Source: JALZEG01 sp046263255 (GTDB taxonomy: Bacteria; Actinomycetota; CADDZG01; WHSQ01). Taken from it: DNA of 64,000 bases. Shown piece by piece: positions 53,665-61,105 of the stretch. Location: NCBI GenBank assembly GCA_046263255.1, contig JBHELD010000041.1, positions 16,998 through 80,997 on the forward strand, read 5' to 3'. The notes under the pieces are model-generated. The model saw only the letters and a list, made by a program, of their open reading frames with translations. It made no database searches and was not told the DNA's origin. The position numbers were made by a program, and so were the translations under genes. The number at the start of each line of letters is the position of its first letter. Position 1 is the stretch's first letter.

Positions 53665-55697
53665 CGTTGGGGGAACCCGCCCTCGCGCAGGAACTCCGCA
53701 AACCGCGCCGAGTCCTCGGCCGACGTGCGGGCTTCGAAGGCTTCGACGGCGTCCTGATGCACCTCGGCCTGCGGCCGGCTCGCGTCCAGCACGACGAACC
53801 GGTCCGGGTAGCGCCGCGCGAGCTCGAGGTACGCGGCCCCCACGCGGTCGTGGAACCCGGAGTCCTCCCGCTCGATCCGGTCGGGGTCGGCGTCGATCCG
53901 CCGCAGACCGAGGCGAGAGTCCATACTCAGGAAGAACACGAGGTCCGGCATGAGGTCGTCCGTCGCCCACCGGCTGATCGTGTACACCTCCTCGAGCCCG
54001 AGGTCGCGGCCGGCGCCCTGATAGGCGAGCGACGAGTCCACGAAACGATCCGACACCACGATCTTCCCGGCTTCCAGCGCCGGACGTATGACCTCCGCCA
54101 CGTGCTGCGCGCGGTCCGCGGCGTAGAGCAGCGCCTCGGTGCGGGGGTCCATCTCGGCGGCGGCAGGATCGAGGAGCAGGTCGCGCACCCGCCGCCCGAT
54201 CCCGGTGCCACCCGGCTCGCGGGTCGTGACGACCTCCGCGCCGCGGGCCTCGAGCCACCGTACGAGCGCGGCCATCTGCGTGCTCTTGCCCGAGCCGTCA
54301 CCCCCTTCGAAGACGACGAAGTATCCGCGCCGGCCGGGCTCCGGCTCGCCCGCAGCCGGGGCTGCCTCCCGGGCGCGGATCGCGCGCATCGAGACGATTC
54401 CGCCGATCGCGGCCACGCCCCCCGCGAGCCACAGCGTGACGCGGCTGCCCGGCAGGTCCAGCGTGCCCAGCGCGGAGGTCACCCGATAGTGCCCGAGGAA
54501 GCCGGCGATGAACGGGAAGATGCCGAGCCCCAGGAGGGTCCCGATGCGGATGACCGTGTAGGCCGCGCTGAAGGTCCTGCCGCGCAGCTCGTCCGCGGTC
54601 GTCTCGTGCATCAGCGAGTACCCCGTCGCGTACGCGGCCCCGCCGAAGAACCCGAGCGCGCTCGCCATCGGGATCGCAGCATTGAGGCTTCCGACGCTCG
54701 CGAGGCCGATCAACCCCCCGCCCAGAAGCAGCAGCGACGAGGAGAACAAGACGTCCTTCTGCATCCGGCGCGAGATCACGCCGACGGCGAGCAGACCGAT
54801 GATCATCCCGGTCGCGAGGAAGCCCACGAGGAAGGCGAATCCCCTGTCGCCGCCGCCCAGCACCTGGTCGACGAACTCGACGCCCAGCGAGAACACCGCG
54901 CCGGCCGCGGTGAACGTGAACGCGATCCCGAGCAGCCACGGCCGGACCTGCTTGTGCTCGAAGACGAACTTCAGGCCCTCGACGAGGTCGCGCTTCACGC
55001 CCCGGAGGTCGAGGCGCTCGATGCGCGTGCGTGTCGTCGGGATCGTGAGGCTCGAGATCATCAGGGCCGAGAACAGGAAGGTCAGCGAGTCGACACCAAG
55101 GGCGAGCGCCTCCGGCCGGCTCTGGAGGCCCTCGAAGAGCGCGAAGTGGTCGGCGAGGAACGCGGCGAGCGTCGCCATGAACGCGAACACGACGGAGCCC
55201 AGCGGGAACGGCGCGTAGACCGCGATCAGCGAGAGGGAGTTCGCGTGCGTGAGCGCGCCCGGCTCCACGAAGTGAGGCAGCGACGCGTCCTTCGCCGGGC
55301 CCCAGATCAACGTCAACGACTCGAGGAGCGCCGATGCGACCAGCAGGTACAGGAGGTTCGGCACGAACGGCAGAGAGAAGATGATCCCGGCCCGCGCCAG
55401 GTCCGACAGCACCATCGTCCTCTTGCGGTCGAAGCGGTCGGCGAACACGCCGGCGAGGGGCCCGACGAAGAATCCGGGGAGGACGCGCGCGGTCATGACC
55501 GCTCCGACGCCGATGGACCCCCCGATGTCGCTCGCGAACACCACCAGCGCGACGACGCCGATCCAATCGCCGAGGCTCGAGACGAACTGCGCGAGGAAGA
55601 ACCTGAAGAAGTTGCCGTTCCGCAGCAGAGAGAGGTACGAGACCGCTTTGTCCTCGGCCCTTGGGACGTGCGGGTCTACGGCCTCGGGTTGGTGGAT
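53661..55697 (-). CDS. tmk: MFS transporter-thymidylate kinase fusion
   Basis: About 678 aa. The N-terminal ~440 residues are an MFS permease with about 12 membrane segments (LARAGIIFSLPFVPNLLYLL, GFAFLVGFLATGMIIGLLAVG and others); the C-terminal ~200 residues are dTMP kinase with P-loop FEGGDGSGKST, REPGGT and DRFVDSSLAYQG. The MFS frame is open to a stop near 55735 and clearly encodes the missing first helix (NFFRFFLAQFVSSLGDWIGVV), yet contains no ATG, GTG or TTG before 55544. An AGGAGG site six bases before an ATC (55697) suggests that start. Such fusions are known in actinobacteria. Confidence 0.85.
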   Translation of the reverse strand: MHQPEAVDPHVPRAEDKAVSYLSLLRNGNFFRFFLAQFVSSLGDWIGVVALVVFASDIGGSIGVGAVMTARVLPGFFVGPLAGVFADRFDRKRTMVLSDLARAGIIFSLPFVPNLLYLLVASALLESLTLIWGPAKDASLPHFVEPGALTHANSLSLIAVYAPFPLGSVVFAFMATLAAFLADHFALFEGLQSRPEALALGVDSLTFLFSALMISSLTIPTTRTRIERLDLRGVKRDLVEGLKFVFEHKQVRPWLLGIAFTFTAAGAVFSLGVEFVDQVLGGGDRGFAFLVGFLATGMIIGLLAVGVISRRMQKDVLFSSSLLLLGGGLIGLASVGSLNAAIPMASALGFFGGAAYATGYSLMHETTADELRGRTFSAAYTVIRIGTLLGLGIFPFIAGFLGHYRVTSALGTLDLPGSRVTLWLAGGVAAIGGIVSMRAIRAREAAPAAGEPEPGRRGYFVVFEGGDGSGKSTQMAALVRWLEARGAEVVTTREPGGTGIGRRVRDLLLDPAAAEMDPRTEALLYAADRAQHVAEVIRPALEAGKIVVSDRFVDSSLAYQGAGRDLGLEEVYTISRWATDDLMPDLVFFLSMDSRLGLRRIDADPDRIEREDSGFHDRVGAAYLELARRYPDRFVVLDASRPQAEVHQDAVEAFEARTSAEDSARFAEFLREGGFPQR

Positions 55698-55779
55698 CGT
55701 CAGCCTCCTCGCCGGGTGTCGTCGGCCAAGAGTCTAGGGCGACTGCCGGCGCCGGGGCCGGTGGCGCGCAAACGCGCCG

Positions 55780-57912
55780 CTACCCCGCGGGCGCCGCCTC
55801 CACGCCGGCGGTCTCGCCGTCCGTCTGCCCCTTGCGCGGCTTCTTCTTGATGTACTTGCACTCGGGGTAGTTGGAGCAGCCGGTGAACGGGCCGAAGCGG
55901 CCCCTCTTCTCGACCAGGCCGGACCCGCAGTTCGGGCACTTCTCGCCGGTCTCCTTCGGGGGCTCCTTCTTTATGTACTTGCACTCCGGGTAGCTCGAGC
56001 AGCCGACGAAGGGGCCGAAGCGGCCGGACCTCGCCACGAGCTCCGACCCACAGTTGGGGCACTGCTCGCCGGTGCCCTCGGGCTCCGGGAGGGGGTCGCC
56101 CTTCTCGTCGAGCTGCTGCGACCACTTGCACTCCGGCCATCCCGAGCACGACAGGAACCACAGCCCGTGCTTGCCGAACTTCTGCACCACGGGACGTCCG
56201 CAGTTCGGGCACGTCTGGTCGGTCGGACGCTCCGGCCGCGACATCTTGTCGCTCTGCTCGACGACGTGAGCGGTGAACGATTCGAAGAACTCGCGCACGA
56301 GAGGGTCCATCTCCCGCGAACCCACCGCGACCTGGTCGAGGTCCTCCTCCATGCGCGCGGTGAACTCGACGTCGACCACCTCGGGAAAGTGCGCCTCGAG
56401 GAGCTCGATCACGACCTCGCCGCGCGGCGTCGGGAACAGGCGGCGGGACTCGGTGCGGACGTACTCGCGGTCGACGAGGAGGCGAACGGTGGGCGCGTAC
56501 GTCGACGGCCGGCCGATCCCGACCTCCTCCATCCGCTTGACCAGCGTCGCCTCGGTGAACCTCGGCGGCGGCTGCGTGAAGTGCTGAGCGGCGTCGAGCG
56601 CCCTGAGGTCGAGCACGTCGCCCTCCGTCAGCTCCGGGAGCAGTCCCTCGGCCTCCTCCGGGTCGTCGTCACCGCGGTCGAGGTAGACGCTCATGAAACC
56701 CTTGAACTTCAGGATCTGCCCGTTCGCGCGGAACGTCGTCCCGTTCGACTCGACGTCCACCGCCGTCGCGTCGTAGACCGCCTCGGCCATCTGCGACGCC
56801 ATCGTGCGCTGCCAGATGATCTCGTAGAGACGCAGCTCGTCCGCGCCGGCGGCGGCAAGATCCGCCGGCGACACCTGCGCGCTCGCGGGCCGGATAGCCT
56901 CGTGCGCCTCCTGCGCTCCCTTCGACTTCGCGCTGAACTTGCGGACCTCGTGGAACTCCTTGCCGAACTGCGCCTCGACCACGCGTCCGATCTCGCCCAG
57001 CGCGTCGTTGCCGAGGTTCGTCGAGTCGGTTCGCATGTAGGTGATGTGGCCGGCTTCGTACAGCGACTGCGCGAGCTTCATCGTCTTCCAGGTCGGGAAG
57101 CCGAGCTTGCTCGACGCCGCCTGCTGGAGCGTCGACGTCTTGAACGGCGCCGGCGGCTTGCGCCTGCGCTCGGTCTTGCGCACCGCCGTGACGGTCCAGG
57201 GGCCCGGCTCCACGCGGTCGCGCAGCGCCAGCGCGGTCGCTTCGTCTCCGAGCGAGAACCGCTCCTTCTCGCCCACGGGGTACAGGGCCGACAGCTCCTC
57301 GCCCGCCGCGGTCGCGAGCCGTGCCGTCAGGTCCCAGTACTCCACGGCGTGAAACGCCCTGATCTCGCGTTCGCGTTCGACGACCAGGAACAGCGCCGCG
57401 CTCTGCACGCGGCCGGCGGAAAGGTTCGGTCCCACGTTGCGCCACAACAGCGGCGACAGCTTGTAGCCGACGATCCGGTCGACGGCCCGGCGCGCTTGCT
57501 GTGCGTCGACGAGAGCCATGTCGATCGAGCGGGGATGGGCGAAAGCCTCGGTGACGGCCTTCTTCGTGATCTCGTTGAACGTCACGCGGCGCGTAGCCTC
57601 GGCCGGCAGCTTCGCGAGCTCCGCGACGTGCCACGCGATCGCCTCGCCCTCGCGATCGGGGTCGGGGGCGAGCCAGACGGTCTCGGCCTCCTTCGCGGCC
57701 TTGCGGATCGCCGCCATCGCCTTCTTCGCGGTCGCCCGCGCGATCGGCTCGTACGCGATCTTCACGCCGCCGTTCACCTCGATGCCGAAGTCGGACTTCG
57801 GCAGGTCGCGGACGTGCCCCATCGAGGCAAGCACCTTGTAGTCCTTGCCCATGTACTTCTCGATCGTCTTCGCCTTCGCGGGCGACTCGACTATCACGAG
57901 GTTCTTGGTCAC
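55780..57912 (-). CDS. topA: DNA topoisomerase I
   Basis: Type IA enzyme relaxing negative supercoils, 710 aa. N-terminal Toprim domain with IVESPAKAKTIEKY (about residues 6-19), the active-site tyrosine in GHITYMRTDSTNLG (about 288-301) and the C-terminal half with three Topo zinc ribbons (CPNCGRPVVQKF, CPNCGSELVARS, CPNCGSGLVEKR, each followed by a second Cys pair). The C-terminus is basic. Start GTG at 57912. It heads the topA-tmk-holB series. Confidence 0.97.
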   Translation of the reverse strand: MTKNLVIVESPAKAKTIEKYMGKDYKVLASMGHVRDLPKSDFGIEVNGGVKIAYEPIARATAKKAMAAIRKAAKEAETVWLAPDPDREGEAIAWHVAELAKLPAEATRRVTFNEITKKAVTEAFAHPRSIDMALVDAQQARRAVDRIVGYKLSPLLWRNVGPNLSAGRVQSAALFLVVEREREIRAFHAVEYWDLTARLATAAGEELSALYPVGEKERFSLGDEATALALRDRVEPGPWTVTAVRKTERRRKPPAPFKTSTLQQAASSKLGFPTWKTMKLAQSLYEAGHITYMRTDSTNLGNDALGEIGRVVEAQFGKEFHEVRKFSAKSKGAQEAHEAIRPASAQVSPADLAAAGADELRLYEIIWQRTMASQMAEAVYDATAVDVESNGTTFRANGQILKFKGFMSVYLDRGDDDPEEAEGLLPELTEGDVLDLRALDAAQHFTQPPPRFTEATLVKRMEEVGIGRPSTYAPTVRLLVDREYVRTESRRLFPTPRGEVVIELLEAHFPEVVDVEFTARMEEDLDQVAVGSREMDPLVREFFESFTAHVVEQSDKMSRPERPTDQTCPNCGRPVVQKFGKHGLWFLSCSGWPECKWSQQLDEKGDPLPEPEGTGEQCPNCGSELVARSGRFGPFVGCSSYPECKYIKKEPPKETGEKCPNCGSGLVEKRGRFGPFTGCSNYPECKYIKKKPRKGQTDGETAGVEAAPAG

Positions 57913-58092
57913 TTGGCTCCTTGATCTACCCGGCGGCCGGCCGGGCTGCCCGCCCCCGCTCGGACGGCGTCCGGGGGCCGCTTATCCCATTGGTGGGGCG
58001 TCGTTGTCAACCAACGCCGGCACGCCCCGGGGGCTTCCCGGCCCCCTGACCTGCGCTTTTGCCGCCGCGAAATCCGACTACCATCGGCGCCC

Positions 58093-58725
58093 GTGGACGC
58101 CATCCTCGACCCCGTCATCCGTTTCATGGAGGCGTTCCTCGCCGACTTCGGCTATCTCGCGATCTTCCTCCTGATGACGGCGGAGTCGGCGCTGATCCCC
58201 TTCCCGAGCGAGGTCACGATGCTCGTCGGCGGGTGGTACTCGGCCGAGGGGACCCTCGACTTCTTCTGGGTCGTGACCGCCGGCGTGCTCGGGAACCTGG
58301 TGGGGTCGTGGATGGCCTATGCGCTCGGGCGCAAGACCGGGCGAGCCCTCCTCGACCGCTACGGACGCTACGTGCTGATCCGCAGCCACGACGTCGACCG
58401 GGCCGAGGTGTGGTGGGCGAGACACGGCGACGCGGCGACGTTCTTCTCGCGTCTGCTGCCGGTGATCAGGACGTTCATCTCTCTCCCCGCCGGGATCGCG
58501 AGGATGCCGTTCGGCAAGTTCACGCTGTACACGTTCCTCGGAGTCGTGCCGTGGACGCTGGGCCTGACGTGGGTGGGCGTCGTCGTCGAGGACAACTGGG
58601 AGAAGGTGCTGGGCTACTTCGACGTGCCGACCCTGCTGATCGCCGGCGCGCTCGTCGTGATCGTCGCGGGGTGGTACGTGAGACGCCGGAGGGCGAAGAG
58701 GGCGCTCGAGGGGGCAGCCGACTAG
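58093..58725 (+). CDS. DedA family membrane protein
   Basis: 210-aa member of the DedA/SNARE-associated (VTT) family. It has the family pattern PFPSEVTMLVGGW (about residues 35-47), GNLVGSWMAYALGRKTGRALLDRYG (split, about 66-90), the FFSRLLPVIRTFISLPAG signature with the two Arg residues (about 118-135), and a basic C-terminus. Five to six hydrophobic segments. DedA proteins act in lipid carrier (undecaprenyl phosphate, phosphatidylethanolamine) translocation and membrane homeostasis. It is divergent from topA; the last four bases overlap the convergent HD gene. Confidence 0.92.
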   Translation: MDAILDPVIRFMEAFLADFGYLAIFLLMTAESALIPFPSEVTMLVGGWYSAEGTLDFFWVVTAGVLGNLVGSWMAYALGRKTGRALLDRYGRYVLIRSHDVDRAEVWWARHGDAATFFSRLLPVIRTFISLPAGIARMPFGKFTLYTFLGVVPWTLGLTWVGVVVEDNWEKVLGYFDVPTLLIAGALVVIVAGWYVRRRRAKRALEGAAD

Positions 58726-59303
58726 GCCGGGGCCGACCGTCTCTGCGTGTCGGGGGCGAGGCCTATCTCCGGCGCCACCTCCTGCAGCCCGACTATCGAG
58801 ATCCGGATGAACTCGTCCATGGGGATCCCGATCCTCTCCTCGACGTCCCAGATCTTGTCGCGCTCGACGCCGGGAGCGAACGACTTCTCCTTCAGCTTCT
58901 TCTTGACCGACGACACCTTCATCCCGAGAGCCTTGTCGGGGCGCACCAGCGCGCAGGCGACGAGCAGCCCCGCGATCCCGTCCGCGTGGACGATAGCCGT
59001 GGACATCCGGTCGGTCTGGTGCGACTCGTACATGTGGCCCATGATCGCGTTCAGCACCTCGGGGTCGTCGAACCCCTCGGCCCGCAGCCATTCACACGTC
59101 TGCTTCGCGTGCCGCTCGGGGTCGCCGTGCGTCGTGTCCATGTCGAGGTCGTGGAACAGGCCCGCGAGCCCCCACCTGTGCTCGTTCTCGCCGAAGTGGC
59201 GGGCGAGCGCGCGCATCACGCCCTCGACCGATACGAGGTGCCGGAACGTGATGTCCTTCTCTGAGTACTTCCGAACGACGTCGAGCGCGGCGGAGCGCTC
59301 CAC
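58722..59303 (-). CDS. HD-domain hydrolase
   Basis: 193-aa HD-superfamily protein. The metal-binding pair HD is in LAGLFHDLDMD (about residues 47-57), with a further His-Asp in STAIVHADGIAGLLVA (about 100-115) and H in VEGVMRALARHFGE. This is the compact form usually found as a nucleotide or metal-dependent phosphohydrolase. The GTG at 59303 overlaps the TrkA stop (TAGTG), so it is third in a three-gene operon. Substrate unknown. Confidence 0.82.
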   Translation of the reverse strand: MERSAALDVVRKYSEKDITFRHLVSVEGVMRALARHFGENEHRWGLAGLFHDLDMDTTHGDPERHAKQTCEWLRAEGFDDPEVLNAIMGHMYESHQTDRMSTAIVHADGIAGLLVACALVRPDKALGMKVSSVKKKLKEKSFAPGVERDKIWDVEERIGIPMDEFIRISIVGLQEVAPEIGLAPDTQRRSAPA

Positions 59304-59983
59304 TACGATTCCCCGGCCAACGCCTGCTTCAGATCGCCCTCCGCGGCGGGCGACGCGAGCGCGAGGACCTCGTCGCCGGCCTGGAGCGGCGTCTCGGCCT
59401 TGGGCGCGATCACGTGCCGTTCGCGCACGACGGCGACGAGCGTGCAGTCCGGCGGCATCTTCAGGTCGCCGACGGTCTTCCCCGCGGCGGGCGACGACGG
59501 CGCCAGAGTCACCTCGAGGAGCGCGACCTTCCCCTGCTCCAGGTTCAGCAGCCGCACGAGGTCGCCGACCGAGACCGCCTCCTCGACGAGGGAGGCGAGC
59601 AGGTGCGGGGTGCTCACGGCGACGTCCACTCCCCACGACTCCGTGAACAGCCATTCGTTGTCCGGGTGGTTCACGCGCGCGACCACGCGCGGGACGGCGA
59701 ACTCCTGTTTCGCCAGCAACGAGATCACGAGGTTGTCCTCGTCGTCACCGGTTGCGGCGAGCACGACCTCGCACGACGAGAGGACCGCCGCGTCCAGCGT
59801 GTGGAGCTCGCACGCGTCGCCGTTGACCCAGCTGACGTCGAGATCGTCCTTCAGCGACTCGATCAGGTCGTTGTTCTGCTCGATCATCACGATGTCGTGG
59901 CCCTTGCCTCTCAGGTCGCTGGCGACGTAGCTGCCGACGTTTCCCGCCCCCGCTATCGCGATGCGGATCCTCTTCTGGCTCAC
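59303..59983 (-). CDS. trkA: TrkA family potassium-uptake NAD-binding subunit (second)
   Basis: 226-aa RCK protein: Rossmann domain with IAIAGAGNVGSYVASDL (about residues 8-24), VNGDACELHTLDAA and VVLAATGDDEDNLVISLLAK (about 73-92), then a TrkA_C domain (about 148-222, VALLEVTLAPSSPAAGKTVGDL). It regulates a K+ channel or transporter in response to nucleotides. Its GTG overlaps the first TrkA stop as GTGA. The pair corresponds to Rv2691-Rv2692 of M. tuberculosis. Confidence 0.92.
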   Translation of the reverse strand: MSQKRIRIAIAGAGNVGSYVASDLRGKGHDIVMIEQNNDLIESLKDDLDVSWVNGDACELHTLDAAVLSSCEVVLAATGDDEDNLVISLLAKQEFAVPRVVARVNHPDNEWLFTESWGVDVAVSTPHLLASLVEEAVSVGDLVRLLNLEQGKVALLEVTLAPSSPAAGKTVGDLKMPPDCTLVAVVRERHVIAPKAETPLQAGDEVLALASPAAEGDLKQALAGES

Positions 59984-60642
59984 TCCGGCCTTCCGACGCT
60001 CTTGATCTCGTCGCCGAGCTCCGAGGCCTCCGCCCGGACCACGGAGATGTGGAGGATGTCACCCTCCTGGACGGTCAAGTCCTTGTCGGGCACGCGCGGA
60101 ACCCCGAAGCGGCTCACCGCGACGACCCGGCGCCGCCCCGGGACGTCGACCTCGAAGACCTTCTTTCCGACGACCTCCGGGGGCGCGGGGAGCGCGGTCA
60201 CGACGACCTCGCCGTTGTCGACGGTGTACTCGACCGAGACCTCCTCCGGAAGGAGCGAACGCAGGATCTGGTCGGTCGTCCACCGGACGGTCGCGACCGT
60301 CTGGATGCCGAGCCGCTGGTAGATCTGCGCGCGCCGGGGGTCGTAGATGCGCGCCACGACCTCCGCGACGCGGTAATGCTCCTTCGCGACGCGCGCCGAC
60401 AGGATGTTCGAGTTGTCGCCGTTCGTCACCGACGCGAACGCGCTCGCCTCCTTGATGCCGGCCTCCTCGAGCACCTCGCGGTCGAACGCGAAGCCGACGA
60501 TCTGCGAGCCGCCGAAACCCGGCTTGAGCCGTTCGAACGCCTTCGCGTTCTTGTCGATGACCGCGACGGTGTGGCCGAGACGCTCGAGGTTCGCCGCCAG
60601 CTCCGATCCCACGCGGCCGCAGCCGGCGATGATCACGTGCAC
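59980..60642 (-). CDS. trkA: TrkA family potassium-uptake NAD-binding subunit (first)
   Basis: 220-aa RCK protein with VHVIIAGCGRVGSELAANL (about residues 1-19, dinucleotide motif GxGxxG), AFASVTNGDNSNILSAR (about 67-83) and a TrkA_C domain (about 145-215, VVGKKVFEVDVPGRRRVV). The GTG at 60642 was chosen by homology; the frame continues upstream as a shadow of the OB-fold gene. It heads the trkA-trkA-HD operon, divergent from the OB-fold gene across 81 bases. Confidence 0.92.
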   Translation of the reverse strand: MHVIIAGCGRVGSELAANLERLGHTVAVIDKNAKAFERLKPGFGGSQIVGFAFDREVLEEAGIKEASAFASVTNGDNSNILSARVAKEHYRVAEVVARIYDPRRAQIYQRLGIQTVATVRWTTDQILRSLLPEEVSVEYTVDNGEVVVTALPAPPEVVGKKVFEVDVPGRRRVVAVSRFGVPRVPDKDLTVQEGDILHISVVRAEASELGDEIKSVGRPE

Positions 60643-60723
60643 GTGGAGCCTGCTCCTCTCGTCCTTGCCCAAACCGTGGGGGAAGCGGGCCCCCGGCGGG
60701 CGATACTGCCATACTTGCGCGTC

Positions 60724-61101
60724 GTGGCTTTCTTCAAGAACGCGGTCGAGCGGCTGGCGCGTCCGCCCGAGGAGATCCGCGCCGAGAACCTTCGTCGCTG
60801 GGCCGCGACGCTGATCGGAGTCACGCCCATCACGAAGATCGAACCCCGCCGCCGGTGCCGCGCGGCCGGCGTCGTCCAGAACATAAGGATCGACCCGCGT
60901 GCCGGCAGCGGCTCGATCGAGGCGACGATCATCGACGGCACCGGACAGATGGTCGCGCGCTGGCTCGGCCGCCGGACGATCTCCGGCATCCGGCTCGGGA
61001 TGGGCCTGATCATCGAAGGGATCCCGGGCGAGCAGACGACGGGGGAGCTGATGGTGCTGAACCCGGAGTACGAGCTGGTGCCGGGGCCGGAGCACGGCTG
61101 A
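60724..61101 (+). CDS. OB-fold nucleic-acid-binding protein
   Basis: 125-aa protein: short N-terminal helical part, then an OB-fold (about residues 30-115) with ITKIEPRRRCRAAGVVQNIRI, EATIIDGTGQMVARWLGRR and LIIEGIPG. It corresponds to Rv2694c, next to the trkA genes in mycobacteria. The GTG at 60724 fits the family start. It is followed four bases later by the APC permease, so the two form an operon. The nucleic-acid target is unknown. Confidence 0.8.
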   Translation: MAFFKNAVERLARPPEEIRAENLRRWAATLIGVTPITKIEPRRRCRAAGVVQNIRIDPRAGSGSIEATIIDGTGQMVARWLGRRTISGIRLGMGLIIEGIPGEQTTGELMVLNPEYELVPGPEHG

Positions 61102-61105
61102 GCCG

